DNA of 64,000 nucleotides from Streptococcus shenyangsis (lineage in GTDB: Bacteria; Bacillota; Bacilli; Lactobacillales; Streptococcaceae). Positions 30,271 through 39,104 of the stretch are shown here, in pieces. Position 1 is the first letter of the stretch. Every line of letters begins with the position of its first letter. Under the pieces are notes generated by a model, which was not told where the DNA came from, did not search any database, and saw only the letters and a list, made by a program, of their open reading frames with translations. The stretch is from positions 59,393 through 123,392 of the forward strand of contig NZ_VFSH01000002.1 of the NCBI RefSeq assembly GCF_006385785.1. Reading direction: 5' to 3'. Position numbers and translations under genes: made by a program.

Positions 30271-30299
30271 AGTATAACAAAAAAAGGGAAGAAGGCAAA
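30271..30299 (-). promoter_or_regulatory. trmFO promoter
   Basis: Minus-strand extended -10 TGTTATACT (hexamer 30276-30271) with TTTGCC (30299-30294) at 17 bp as a weak -35 in the loop of the rsmI terminator. Confidence 0.6.
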
Positions 30300-30306
30300 C
30301 TTCCCT
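30279..30306 (-). terminator. rsmI terminator
   Basis: AGGGAAG (minus 30306-30300)/CTTCCCT (30291-30285) followed by TTTTTTT; the T-run runs straight into the trmFO -10. Confidence 0.75.
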
Positions 30307-30308
30307 GT

Positions 30309-31187
30309 TTAGTCATTTTCTTGTTTTTCTTCCCAGTCATGGTAGGCAGCGTAAAGCTGGCTTTTATTACACTGGTAAAACTTAGCTACTTCCTTAATGG
30401 CTTGATTTTTCTTCATACCTTGCTGTATGCGGGCTTGGATTTCTAAGAACAAGTCTTCCTCGTCTTTTTCCTCCACATCCTGACTGGCACCTTCCACGAT
30501 GAGAAGGCATTCACCCTTGAGAGGCGTTTCAGCGATACTTTCCAGCAATTCAGAGATTTTTCCTCGTTGGTATTCTTCGTAAATCTTTGTCAATTCTCTT
30601 ACCAAGACTACCGAGCGGTCACCATAGACTTCTAGCATATTTTCTAGCGTATCTGCCACACGATGAGGCGATTCATAGAAAATTTGAGTTTCTGGATAGT
30701 CTTTTTTCAAGTCGAAAAATTGCTTTTGCTGGCCTGATTTTCTGGGTAAGAAGCCGTAAAATATGTGTGGCTGTGGCGCTAAACCACTGGCAATCAAGGC
30801 AGAAATTCCTGCAGAGGCACCTGGAACAGTGATAACTGCGATTTCTTCCTCAATCGCAGCCTTGACCAAATCATGGCCAGGGTCTGAAATGCTAGGCAGA
30901 CCTGCATCGGATACCTGAGCAATACTTTGCCCTGCTTTCAGGAAATCAATCAAATCAGGAATCTTTTCCTTGGCATTGTGCTCATGAAAACTAATCTGTT
31001 TGGTAGAAATGTCAAAATGCTTGAGCAAAAGCCCTGTATTGCGCGTGTCCTCAGCAGCAATCCAGTCCACTTCTGTCAAGGTCTGGATAGCTCGAAAGGT
31101 CATATCGTCTAGATTGCCAATCGGCGTTGCCACTAGATACAGCTTGCCATAGGGAGACTGCCCCTTAAAACTTTTTTGAATCTGCAT
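30309..31187 (-). CDS. rsmI: 16S rRNA 2'-O-methyltransferase RsmI
   Basis: 292 residues of the tetrapyrrole-methylase fold. LYLVATPIGNLDDMTFRA, AEDTRNTGLLLKH, VSDAGLPSISDPG and TVPGASAGISALIASGL are family hallmarks. It methylates C1402 of 16S rRNA. It starts 2 nt after yabA ends, within the tmk-holB-yabA-rsmI run found in many Firmicutes. Confidence 0.97.
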   Translation of the reverse strand: MQIQKSFKGQSPYGKLYLVATPIGNLDDMTFRAIQTLTEVDWIAAEDTRNTGLLLKHFDISTKQISFHEHNAKEKIPDLIDFLKAGQSIAQVSDAGLPSISDPGHDLVKAAIEEEIAVITVPGASAGISALIASGLAPQPHIFYGFLPRKSGQQKQFFDLKKDYPETQIFYESPHRVADTLENMLEVYGDRSVVLVRELTKIYEEYQRGKISELLESIAETPLKGECLLIVEGASQDVEEKDEEDLFLEIQARIQQGMKKNQAIKEVAKFYQCNKSQLYAAYHDWEEKQEND

Positions 31188-31189
31188 GC

Positions 31190-31507
31190 CTACTCCCTGT
31201 ATAACAACTCGTCACAGAACATACATTCCTCGTCCTGCTCTCGACGTTGTCCATAAAAATCATTACAAACGTGAAATCCATCACGGTAAATGCGACGGAC
31301 ACTTTCGCGAACATGTTTGGCCTTGACGGGAGCATCTGCTTCCACCTCACCCAAGCGTTCGCGCAACTTACTATTTTCCAAGCGAAGAGCTGTATTTTCC
31401 TCTACCAGGCTCTTGAGATTTTTCTTGATGGCTTCCACATCGGCCAAGGTTACCAACAACTGTTGGGAAAAATCATCCAGCGCGTCAAATAATTCTTTTT
31501 TGTCCAT
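31190..31507 (-). CDS. yabA: Replication initiation control protein YabA
   Basis: 105 residues. N-terminal coiled coil (about 1-60, leucine heptads) that tetramerises, and a C-terminal zinc site (HVCNDFYGQ and CMFCDELL). YabA binds DnaA and DnaN and limits over-initiation. Located between holB and rsmI. Confidence 0.93.
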
Positions 31508-31546
31508 AAAACAGCCCTTTCCTTTCTTTATCCTTCATTTTTGAGT

Positions 31547-32437
31547 TTATATTTCTTTTAAGACCAGATATTCCATGGCATTTTGAAAGCTGACATTAGC
31601 CTGCCACATTTTTCTAGCTTCTAACAAATCTTGTAGAATCACCCGAACTCTTGCTTGCAGGATATCTTGCCCACAGAAAACTTCAAGAATCCGTAAAACC
31701 TGATCTTGTTTTTCCTTGTCATCTGCCAAGCTAGCTAATTTAGCAGCCTGCAAATAACTTTCTTTTTTCTTAGCTACTAACCAAGTCGTCAGGCGTTCAC
31801 TTTCATCAACCAAGGTCCAAAAACTTGCCTGATTTGCCAACTTTTCTGCTTCAGCTCGCGATTGAGCAAACTGAGCTAAAAAAGTTGCTTTTTTCTTAAC
31901 CAGTCCCATTTGTTCTAAAAGCAAGATAAGTTTTTCTTCTTGCTTTTTAAAGTGGAAAATCTGGGTCCGACTTCGTATTGTCGGTAAAATCTTTTCTTCG
32001 TCGCTGGTCAGGAAAAAAATGTAAACCTCACTCTGGGGTTCTTCGATGACCTTGAGCAGAGAATTAGCTGCGTTGGGATGCATTTTCTCAGCTTGTTCAA
32101 TGATAAAGACCTGTTGCTGACTTTCAATCCCTGCTTGAGAAAACTGCCCCACCAATTCTCGAATCCGTTCTGTCTTAATGACCTGATTGACTGGCTTAAT
32201 CAAGGTGACATCGGGAAATTCTCCCTGTTCAATCAGCTTACAATTTCGGCATTTCTCACACGGTAAAACGCCTACCTTATCCGTACAAAAGAGGCTCTTA
32301 GCCAAGAACTGCGCCATTTCCAAGCTTCCAAAGAAACCTGAAAAGAGGTAGGCATGATTGAGCTGGTCTTGTTCTAGGATACGGACAAAGCGGTCAAACT
32401 GATCTGGCTGCCAATCCTTTAGTTGATCTTGTTTCAT
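31547..32437 (-). CDS. holB: DNA polymerase III delta' subunit
   Basis: 296 residues. AAA+ clamp-loader fold with zinc module [18 protein letters not shown] and sensor region [13 protein letters not shown]. The P-loop position reads SGFFGSLEM, lacking GKT, so it is the non-hydrolysing delta' type rather than gamma/tau. Overlaps tmk by 4 bp. Confidence 0.93.
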   Translation of the reverse strand: MKQDQLKDWQPDQFDRFVRILEQDQLNHAYLFSGFFGSLEMAQFLAKSLFCTDKVGVLPCEKCRNCKLIEQGEFPDVTLIKPVNQVIKTERIRELVGQFSQAGIESQQQVFIIEQAEKMHPNAANSLLKVIEEPQSEVYIFFLTSDEEKILPTIRSRTQIFHFKKQEEKLILLLEQMGLVKKKATFLAQFAQSRAEAEKLANQASFWTLVDESERLTTWLVAKKKESYLQAAKLASLADDKEKQDQVLRILEVFCGQDILQARVRVILQDLLEARKMWQANVSFQNAMEYLVLKEI

Positions 32438-33072
32438 TTAGATAATCCCATTCTGTCAAATAAGACATCCTTGGTCGTTTCCACAACCTCATCCAATGGG
32501 AGACTGGCATCAATCTTGACAATGCGATTTCTTTCTTTGTCCAGAAGAGAAAGGTAGCCTTGACGGACTTTTTTATGCAAGTCCAACCCTTCCAAGTCCA
32601 AACGATTGACCTCGCGGTCACTATTAGCAGCAATACGAGCCAGCCCTTCTTCCACCTCGATGTCAAAATAGAGTGTCAAATCAGGTTTAAGGCCATCTGT
32701 CGCAAACTGATTGAGCCAATCAATGGCGTCAATATCCAAACCACGACCAAATCCCTGATATGCAAGAGAACTATCAATAAAGCGGTCTATAATGACCAAC
32801 TTACCAGCTTCAAGTGCTGGAAGAACTTTTTCCACCAAGTGCTGTCTGCGACTGGCGATATAGAGTAAAAGCTCTGTTTTAGCATCCATCTGAGTATGAC
32901 TTGGGTCCAAAATTACTTGACGAATCTTCTCCCCAATCAAGACTCCGCCAGGTTCACGGGTCGTCAGCACCCCTACCCCTTTTTCCTCTAAAATTGGTAA
33001 CAGTGCCTCTAAAACACTGGTCTTTCCTGCTCCCTCTGGTCCCTCAAGAGAGACTAAAAATCCTTTTGACAT
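32434..33072 (-). CDS. tmk: Thymidylate kinase
   Basis: 212 residues. P-loop GPEGAGKT (11-18), TTREPGG, and [12 protein letters not shown] (the DRY/DRF motif). It phosphorylates dTMP to dTDP. First gene of tmk-holB-yabA-rsmI. Confidence 0.97.
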   Translation of the reverse strand: MSKGFLVSLEGPEGAGKTSVLEALLPILEEKGVGVLTTREPGGVLIGEKIRQVILDPSHTQMDAKTELLLYIASRRQHLVEKVLPALEAGKLVIIDRFIDSSLAYQGFGRGLDIDAIDWLNQFATDGLKPDLTLYFDIEVEEGLARIAANSDREVNRLDLEGLDLHKKVRQGYLSLLDKERNRIVKIDASLPLDEVVETTKDVLFDRMGLSK

Positions 33073-33111
33073 GTCTAACTCATTTCTTTTTTACTACTTC
33101 TATTCTATCAA

Positions 33112-33120
33112 AAAAATAGG
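33112..33120 (-). promoter_or_regulatory. tmk extended -10 promoter
   Basis: Minus-strand TTTTTTGATAGAAT with extended -10 TGATAGAAT, 39 nt before tmk. TTGTCA lies 19 bp upstream as a weak -35. Confidence 0.5.
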
Positions 33121-33160
33121 GGTTTGTGACAATCTTTTTGTCTTCTCATTTCAACCACCA

Positions 33161-33187
33161 TAAAAGAGGCAGTCAAAGCCACCTCTT
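33161..33187 (-). terminator. proC terminator
   Basis: AAGAGG-GGC / GCC-TCTT hairpin (33162-33186) that includes the proC stop codon, then TTTTAT on the minus strand. Confidence 0.65.
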
Positions 33188-33983
33188 ATTTACCCAGTTT
33201 TTTAGTTCGTTTGTAGGCTTTTTTGACTGCCTCCATAACGGTTCCTCTAAAGGCATGTGCTTCTAAGCTTGCTACACCAGCGATAGTCGAACCGCCTGGG
33301 CTGCATACTTGGTCTTTCAAAACTCCAGGATGTTGCTGGCTTTCTAAGACCAATTGCCCAGCTCCTACCACAGTTTGAGCTGCCATTTTCAATGCTGTTT
33401 CTCGTGGCAATCCAGTCTGAACACCTGCATCTGCCAAGGCCTCGATAAAAAGATAGACAAAGGCTGGTCCACAACCTGCAAGACCTGTCGCTGCGTCGAT
33501 TAAACCTTCTCCTAGTTCAACCAAGAGACCAGCCTTAGTTAAAAGCTGACAAAATAGCTCACTGTCCTCAGCCCTGCAATTAGAAGACAAGGCATAACTA
33601 ATGACTCCTTGACCGATAGAAGCAGGGGTATTTGGCATCATACGAATAATTCGGTGTTGACTTGGAAGAAGACTAGCCAGTTTTTCCAAGGTCAATCCAG
33701 CTGCCATCGAAATCAAAAGAAGACTTTCTCTTTTTTCAAGAATGGTCTGATATTGAGAAAGCAGTTCAGAAAACTGAGCAGGCTTCACTCCTAGAAAAAT
33801 CACATCTGCTTCTGCAAAAATCTCTTCATTGCTGGAAGCCTGACCACCAAAGTTGGCGATGAAAGCATCAACCTTGGCTTGACTACGATTGGCAAGAAGA
33901 ATGTCATCACACGTCTTGGCCTGCAAAACAGCCTTAGCCAAGCTAGCTCCCATATTCCCCAAACCGATAAATCCAATCTTCAT
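33186..33983 (-). CDS. proC: Pyrroline-5-carboxylate reductase
   Basis: 265 residues. N-terminal Rossmann motif GFIGLGNMGASLAKA, IRMMPNTPASIGQG, and GLAGCGPAFVYLFIEALADAG with the C-terminal SPGGSTIAGVASLEA. It makes L-proline from pyrroline-5-carboxylate with NADPH. Last gene of proB-proA-proC; 3 nt after proA. Confidence 0.97.
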   Translation of the reverse strand: MKIGFIGLGNMGASLAKAVLQAKTCDDILLANRSQAKVDAFIANFGGQASSNEEIFAEADVIFLGVKPAQFSELLSQYQTILEKRESLLLISMAAGLTLEKLASLLPSQHRIIRMMPNTPASIGQGVISYALSSNCRAEDSELFCQLLTKAGLLVELGEGLIDAATGLAGCGPAFVYLFIEALADAGVQTGLPRETALKMAAQTVVGAGQLVLESQQHPGVLKDQVCSPGGSTIAGVASLEAHAFRGTVMEAVKKAYKRTKKLGK

Positions 33984-33986
33984 CTC

Positions 33987-35249
33987 TTACTCCCTTATCT
34001 GTCCGTCACCAGTAACCACATACTTGTAGCTGGTCAATTCCTTCAAGCCCATGGGACCACGCGCATGCAATTTCTGAGTAGAAATCCCCATTTCACATCC
34101 CAGACCAAATTGACCTCCATCGGTGAAACGCGTTGAAGCATTGACATAAACTGCTGCCGAGTCCACTTGGTCTGTAAAGTAAGCAGCAGCACCAGAATTT
34201 TCAGTCACAATCGCATCCGAATGATGGGTGCTGTGTGCTTCAATATGCTCAACCGCTTCTTCTAAACTGCTAACGACCTTAACCGCTAGGATATAGTCTA
34301 AAAACTCGGTGTCAAAGTCTTGGATCTCTGCTGCTTGTCCAGAAATATATCGACTAGCTTTTTCATCTAAACGAAATTGAATCGGTTCAAGTCCAGCTTC
34401 TTTTCGATCGACAACTAGCACTTGCTCCAAACGAGGAAGGAAGCTTGCTGCCTTATCTTCATGAACAAGCAGAACCTCCATGGCATTACAAACAGAAGGA
34501 CGACTGGTTTTAGCATTGTTGATGATAGACAGAGCCTTGTCTTCGTCTGCATCCTTATCCACATAAACATGGACAATACCAGTCCCTGTCTCAATAACAG
34601 GCACAATAGCATTCTCAACCACTGCATTAATCAAGCCAGCTCCTCCGCGAGGGATGAGAAGGTCTAGATAACCCTTTGCCTTCATCATGGCATAGCTACT
34701 TTCTCGACTGGTATCTTCCACTAGTTGAATCACATCTGGGTGAATAGTAGTCGTTTCCAAGCCCTTCTTCAAGGCTGTGACAATAGCATGGGCTGTTTGA
34801 TAGGCGTCCTTACCACTACGAAGAACAACCGCATTTCCACTCTTGAGAGCCAAAGCAGCCGCATCAGACGTCACATTTGGACGGCTTTCATAGATAATAC
34901 CAATAACGCCCATAGCTACACGCTTCTTTGTGATAACCAAACCATTTTCAAGATGATTGGTTTCTAAAACTTCACCGATTGGATCTGGTAAGGCAACCAC
35001 TTCACGAATTCCAGTTGCCATCGCTTCTATACGACCTGCATCCAAATAAAGACGATCCAGCATCACATCTGAGATTTTACCCTTGGCCGCTGCCATATCG
35101 AGAGCATTGGCCGCTAAAATCTCCTCAGTAGCAGCCACTAAGTAATCAGCCATGTCTAGCAGGGCTTGGTTTTTCACGACTTCACTAGCTGTGTTGATCG
35201 ATTTTTTAACAGCCTGTACCTGTTCAAATTGTTCTTGTGTACTTACCAT
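33987..35249 (-). CDS. proA: Gamma-glutamyl phosphate reductase
   Basis: 420 residues of the aldehyde dehydrogenase fold. [39 protein letters not shown] with the catalytic Cys, and [18 protein letters not shown]. Second step of proline synthesis. 9 nt after proB. Confidence 0.97.
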   Translation of the reverse strand: MVSTQEQFEQVQAVKKSINTASEVVKNQALLDMADYLVAATEEILAANALDMAAAKGKISDVMLDRLYLDAGRIEAMATGIREVVALPDPIGEVLETNHLENGLVITKKRVAMGVIGIIYESRPNVTSDAAALALKSGNAVVLRSGKDAYQTAHAIVTALKKGLETTTIHPDVIQLVEDTSRESSYAMMKAKGYLDLLIPRGGAGLINAVVENAIVPVIETGTGIVHVYVDKDADEDKALSIINNAKTSRPSVCNAMEVLLVHEDKAASFLPRLEQVLVVDRKEAGLEPIQFRLDEKASRYISGQAAEIQDFDTEFLDYILAVKVVSSLEEAVEHIEAHSTHHSDAIVTENSGAAAYFTDQVDSAAVYVNASTRFTDGGQFGLGCEMGISTQKLHARGPMGLKELTSYKYVVTGDGQIRE

Positions 35250-35258
35250 AGTTTACCT

Positions 35259-36368
35259 CTAAAATTCTGTAAAGAGTAGTTGGATTTCAGGAGTAATGGA
35301 AATCCAGTCATCACGGTGAATCAAGACACCCTTGGCTTTTTGAGAACGCAACATATCCTCCAAAGCAGATGCCCCAAATTGCACGCGCCCTTTTCCAAGT
35401 GATTTTCCACTTTCCTTGTCAAATACTGTCACGATATCACCGTAAGAAAAGGCTCCTTCTGCTTCAACAATACCAGATAAGAGAAGACTCTTTCCATGTT
35501 GAGAGAGAGCTTCAGCAGCCCCTTTATCAACCCAAATAGAACCTTGACTCTGAGCATAGAAAGCCAGCCATTGTTTCTGGGTACGAAGTCCCTTCTCTTG
35601 CGCAACAAAGTAAGAACCATCTTTGCTCTCCTCAGCCGCCTCAATCATGGCATCTACCTTCAAGGATGAGCAGATATAAACAGGAACTCCTGATTCTGTC
35701 GCAATAGTTGCAGCCTTGATTTTTGTTAGCATGCCCCCAGTTCCATTTGACGAGCCAGCTCCACCAGCCATATCAATAATCTCACGATTAATGGTCTCGA
35801 TTCGCTCCAAACGTTTGGCTCTTGGATCTGAATTAGGATTTCCAGTATAGAGGCCGTCTACATCTGTCAAGAGAACCAAAAGGTCTGCTTGGACCATAGC
35901 CGCTACCTGTGCACTCAGAGTGTCATTGTCCCCAACTTTGAGTTCATCAATAACAACACTATCATTCTCATTAATGATAGGAATCGCCCCACGGCTAAGT
36001 AGAACTGACAAAGCTTGATGGGCATTTTTATAACGACGCTTATCAACAAAGTCGTCCTGGGTCAGCAAGATTTGTGCAGAAACGATTTGGCGCAAGAGAA
36101 GATTGGTCGTGTATTCTTCCAACAAAAGTCCTTGCCCTACCGCTGCTGAAGCCTGTTTATCAGCAATCTTAGTCGGACGCTTTTTAAATCCTAAGGCCCC
36201 AAAACCAGCCGCAATGGCACCCGACGACACCAAAATCAACTCATGACCAGCCTCGTGTAGCATAGCCAACTGCTGGGTAATAGCCTTTACCTTACTACGT
36301 GATAAACTTCCATCCTCATTTGTCAGAGAAGAAGTCCCCACCTTAAAGACAATCCGTTTGTATTTCAT
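35259..36368 (-). CDS. proB: Glutamate 5-kinase
   Basis: 369 residues. Amino-acid-kinase domain ([52 protein letters not shown]) and a C-terminal PUA domain. First step of proline synthesis and normally feedback-inhibited by proline. I start at [10 protein letters not shown] (36368) with GGAG upstream; an ATG at 36389 is only 8 nt from the -10. It lies beside rplL, which may be a rearrangement junction. Confidence 0.96.
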   Translation of the reverse strand: MKYKRIVFKVGTSSLTNEDGSLSRSKVKAITQQLAMLHEAGHELILVSSGAIAAGFGALGFKKRPTKIADKQASAAVGQGLLLEEYTTNLLLRQIVSAQILLTQDDFVDKRRYKNAHQALSVLLSRGAIPIINENDSVVIDELKVGDNDTLSAQVAAMVQADLLVLLTDVDGLYTGNPNSDPRAKRLERIETINREIIDMAGGAGSSNGTGGMLTKIKAATIATESGVPVYICSSLKVDAMIEAAEESKDGSYFVAQEKGLRTQKQWLAFYAQSQGSIWVDKGAAEALSQHGKSLLLSGIVEAEGAFSYGDIVTVFDKESGKSLGKGRVQFGASALEDMLRSQKAKGVLIHRDDWISITPEIQLLFTEF

Positions 36369-36397
36369 AGTCTCACTCCGATTCTTCATATTTATCT

Positions 36398-36406
36398 ATT
36401 ATAACA
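36398..36406 (-). promoter_or_regulatory. proB extended -10 promoter
   Basis: Minus-strand TGTTATAAT 29 nt before the proB ATG. Confidence 0.6.
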
Positions 36407-36477
36407 TGAATGGCAGAAAATAGAAAAAAGTTGATAGGAAAGAAGTCCCTAAAACCTTCTTTTTTGCCCCTTCTAGA

Positions 36478-36515
36478 ACAAAAATAAAAACCGCTAATCC
36501 TAAGAATAGCGGTTT
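36478..36515 (-). terminator. rplJ-rplL terminator
   Basis: AAACCGCTA (36488-36496)/TAGCGGTTT (36507-36515), loop of 10, then TTATTTTT on the minus strand. Confidence 0.88.
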
Positions 36516-36550
36516 AATCATGTTTTTAAGCTACTAATGTAGTCGCTCTA

Positions 36551-36919
36551 TTATTTAAGAGTAACTGAAGCTCCAGCTTCTTCCAATTTAGCTTTGATTT
36601 CTTCAGCTTCTGCAGTTGCAACGCCTTCTTTAACAAGTGCTGGTGCACCGTCAACAAGTTCTTTAGCTTCTTTAAGTCCAAGACCTGTGATTTCACGTAC
36701 AACTTTGATAACGCCAACTTTTTTATCACCTGCAGATGTCAATTCAACGTCGAATGAATCTTTAGCAGCACCAGCGTCAGCAGCACCAGCTGCAGCAACA
36801 GCTACAGGAGCAGCTGCAGTTACACCAAATTCTTCTTCGATAGCTTTTACAAGGTCGTTCAATTCAAGGATTGAAGCTTCTTTAATTTCAGCAATAATGT
36901 TTTCAATGTTCAATGCCAT
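36551..36919 (-). CDS. rplL: 50S ribosomal protein L7/L12
   Basis: 122 residues. N-terminal dimerisation part, Ala/Gly hinge (about 35-55) and C-domain [20 protein letters not shown] that contacts elongation factors. The start MALNIENI (36919) follows GGAGG; the upstream in-frame ATG is not used. Second gene of rplJ-rplL, 74 nt after rplJ. Confidence 0.98.
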   Translation of the reverse strand: MALNIENIIAEIKEASILELNDLVKAIEEEFGVTAAAPVAVAAAGAADAGAAKDSFDVELTSAGDKKVGVIKVVREITGLGLKEAKELVDGAPALVKEGVATAEAEEIKAKLEEAGASVTLK

Positions 36920-36963
36920 TGTTATTTCCTCCAAATAAGTTTTAATTTTTATAATAGTTTTTT

Positions 36964-36987
36964 CGTAGCTAGGCTACGCTGCGTAGC
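36964..36987 (-). promoter_or_regulatory. alternative hairpins between rplJ and rplL
   Basis: Three arms: CGTAGC (36964-36969), GCTACGC (36973-36979) and GCGTAGC (36981-36987). The middle arm can pair with either neighbour, so two hairpins exclude each other. No T-run follows on the minus strand (AAAAAA instead), so it is not a normal terminator. Confidence 0.5.
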
Positions 36988-36993
36988 TTAAGA

Positions 36994-37494
36994 CTAAGCT
37001 GCGTCTTCTTTGCTTTCTGCAACCGCTTTGACTGCAAGAGCAACGTTGCGCACTGGCGCTTGAAGTACAGAAAGGAGCATAGAAAGAAGTCCTTCGCGGT
37101 TTGGAAGAGTTGCAAGTGCAAGAATCTCTTCTTTAGATGCGACAGCGCCTTCGATTGCACCACCTTTGATTTCAAGTGCTTCAGCGTTTTTAGAAAAGTC
37201 GTTCAAGATTTTCGCTGGTGCGATAACATCTTCGTTAGAAAATGCTACTGCAGATGGTCCAACGAATACAGATGCAAGATCTTCAAGACCAGCTTTTTCA
37301 GCTGCACGACGCAAGATTGAGTTTTTAATAACTTTATACTCAACTTCGCTTCCACGAAGCTCACGACGAAGAACTGTATCTTGCTCAACTGTCAAACCAC
37401 GAGCGTCTACAACGACGATAGATGCAGCAGCTTTCATTTTTTCAGCTACTACGTCAACTAGTTCCGCTTTTTTAGCAATAATTGCTTCACTCAT
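36994..37494 (-). CDS. rplJ: 50S ribosomal protein L10
   Basis: 166 residues. [37 protein letters not shown], and the C-terminal helix that holds the L7/L12 dimers. The start is [10 protein letters not shown] after GGAGGTG at 37494; 21 upstream codons in the open frame belong to the leader terminator region. Confidence 0.97.
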
Positions 37495-37668
37495 TAGTGT
37501 GTTCACCTCCGTTATTATTTTGCTTGGGGAATTTTTCCAAAAGAAAAACGCGCCCAAACCTAGACACGAAAGTACAATACGCTTCTTTTTACATGATACG
37601 TTTTGTCCTCGGTAGGATACTTATGAGTCGAGCTCCCCTACTGTCTTAGGCAGTTTTTTCAAACCGTA
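37495..37668 (-). promoter_or_regulatory. L10 leader with attenuator
   Basis: The untranslated leader contains CTGCCTAAGACAGTAGG and ATAAGTATCCTACCGAGGAC, which look like the ribosomal L10-binding element, and ends in a hairpin CGTGTC/GGCGCG (37568-37549) followed by TTTTTCTTTT. This is the known r-protein leader type upstream of rplJ; L10(L12)4 binding lowers expression. Confidence 0.75.
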
Positions 37669-37672
37669 TATA

Positions 37673-37701
37673 AGTATAGCATAGTCAAAAAAAGAATGCA
37701 A
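37673..37701 (-). promoter_or_regulatory. rplJ-rplL promoter
   Basis: Minus-strand TTGCAT (37701-37696), 17-bp spacer, TATACT (37678-37673). Confidence 0.8.
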
Positions 37702-37742
37702 GATTTTTGCAAACTTTTTTTAAACTTTTTTTGGTTTTTCTT

Positions 37743-39002
37743 TTAAAGTTCTGCTGTCAAGACTTGGCCTTGCTTCACAACCTGTTCTCCGGCGATATAA
37801 ACATCATCTACATCACTGGATTTGACTGCATAGACTAAGTGGGAAAGCATATTTTCTTGGGGTTGAAGATGGATTTTCCCTTGTGGTTGAATGACTAGAA
37901 AATCTGCTTGCTTGCCAACTTCCAGACTCCCAATCTCTTCTTCCATTCCAAGAACCTTAGCCCCTTCGATTGTCAGCGCTTTTAGAGCCATTTCGATAGG
38001 AAATTGGCTGGCATCCCCACTTTTCATCTTCTGAAGAAGGGCTGCAGTCCGTCCTTCCTCAAACATATCTAGATTGTTATTGGAAGCAACCGAATCTGTC
38101 GCAATTCCTACTGCCACTCCTGCTTTTTGGAGCTGGATAATTGGAGCAATTCCTGAGGCCAGTTTGAGGTTGCTGATAGGATTGTGGGCGATAGCGACTT
38201 GAGAAGATGACAGACGTTCAATTTCTCTATCATTTAGTTCTACTCCATGAGCAAAGACAGAAGGATGACCTAAGTAACCCAGTTCTTCTAGAAAAGCAAG
38301 GGGACGTTTGCCGTATCGTTTCAGGATAATTCCCGATTCTTCCTTGGTCTCCGCCACATGGATATGGAGAGAAATATTCAACTCTTTTGCCATATCTAAG
38401 CTTTCTTCCAGCAAGTCTCTACTACAACTGTAGGGAGAATGTGGGGCTACCATAACCTTGAAATTTGGATTTTTATATCCAATAATTTCCTCAATGATGG
38501 CTCGTGTTCTAGCAATGGTCTCAGCAGTTGTTTCTGTATCTGAAGAAAAGAGGGTCGGTGAGAAATAAGAACGCATCTTAGAATCTTTCACTGCCTGATA
38601 AATCTGCTCAATATCCACACCATTGGGATTATACATATCATTAAAGGTTGTTGTTCCTGACTGGAGCATCTCTGTTAGAGCTTCTTTGACCGCCTTGGTA
38701 GTCATGTCGGGAGTAAACTCAGCTTCTGCTGGCCATATATAGTCATTGAGCCATTCATGAAGATTGCTATCATCTCGAATCCCTCTCAGACCTGTCATTG
38801 CAGAATGTGTGTGGCAATTAACCAAACCAGGCATAATCCAAGCTCCCTGATAGTCTATAATCTGCTCAGCTTGATTTAAAATCTCTGACTTCTCTTGACC
38901 GACATAGACGATTTGAGAATCTTTAACAGCTAAGATTCCATTCAAATAAACATGGAAATCTTGGTCACAAGTCACGATATTTACATGCTGATAGACTTTC
39001 AT
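37743..39002 (-). CDS. Amidohydrolase, methylthioadenosine/S-adenosylhomocysteine deaminase-like
   Basis: 419 residues, TIM-barrel amidohydrolase of the Atz/Trz family. Metal motif NCHTHSA (His64, His66), LHIHVAETKEE, FAHGVEL, and ATDSVASNNNLDMFEE with the catalytic Asp. Members deaminate MTA or SAH, or chlorinated triazines; MtaD-like activity is the best guess. The start at 39002 follows AAGGAG; 27 further codons upstream would run into a terminator. Alone behind a composite terminator-promoter. Confidence 0.85.
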   Translation of the reverse strand: MKVYQHVNIVTCDQDFHVYLNGILAVKDSQIVYVGQEKSEILNQAEQIIDYQGAWIMPGLVNCHTHSAMTGLRGIRDDSNLHEWLNDYIWPAEAEFTPDMTTKAVKEALTEMLQSGTTTFNDMYNPNGVDIEQIYQAVKDSKMRSYFSPTLFSSDTETTAETIARTRAIIEEIIGYKNPNFKVMVAPHSPYSCSRDLLEESLDMAKELNISLHIHVAETKEESGIILKRYGKRPLAFLEELGYLGHPSVFAHGVELNDREIERLSSSQVAIAHNPISNLKLASGIAPIIQLQKAGVAVGIATDSVASNNNLDMFEEGRTAALLQKMKSGDASQFPIEMALKALTIEGAKVLGMEEEIGSLEVGKQADFLVIQPQGKIHLQPQENMLSHLVYAVKSSDVDDVYIAGEQVVKQGQVLTAEL

Positions 39003-39029
39003 TGTTTTTCTCCTTCTAAGGTCGTGATT

Positions 39030-39069
39030 TTTTCTAGCTATTGTAACAAAAAAGTCACCCGAAGGCAAC
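39030..39069 (-). promoter_or_regulatory. amidohydrolase promoter on top of the upstream terminator
   Basis: Minus-strand TTGCCT in the 5' arm/loop of the ABC terminator (about 39067-39062), 17-bp spacer covering the other arm and T-run, then extended -10 TGTTACAAT ending about 39039. Resembles the trmFO arrangement. Confidence 0.55.
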
Positions 39070-39078
39070 TTTTTTTCG
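39047..39078. terminator. terminator of the ABC exporter operon
   Basis: AAGTTGCC-TTCG-GGTGACTT stem (8 bp with two G-U pairs, UUCG tetraloop) at 39071-39052, followed by T-runs on both sides. Confidence 0.85.
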
Positions 39079-39104
39079 TCCATAAGATTTTAAAATAGGA
39101 AGGC

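Noticed and set aside
33641..33648. TACGAATA on the plus strand
   Set aside because: It lies inside proC in antisense direction with no gene behind it; it shows that such octamers also arise by chance.
36594..36938. 114-codon ORF opposite rplL
   Set aside because: Antisense shadow of the Ala-rich L7/L12 gene.
37495..37557. Longer rplJ start
   Set aside because: The extra codons cover the leader terminator; GGAGGTG sits directly before MSEAIIAKK.
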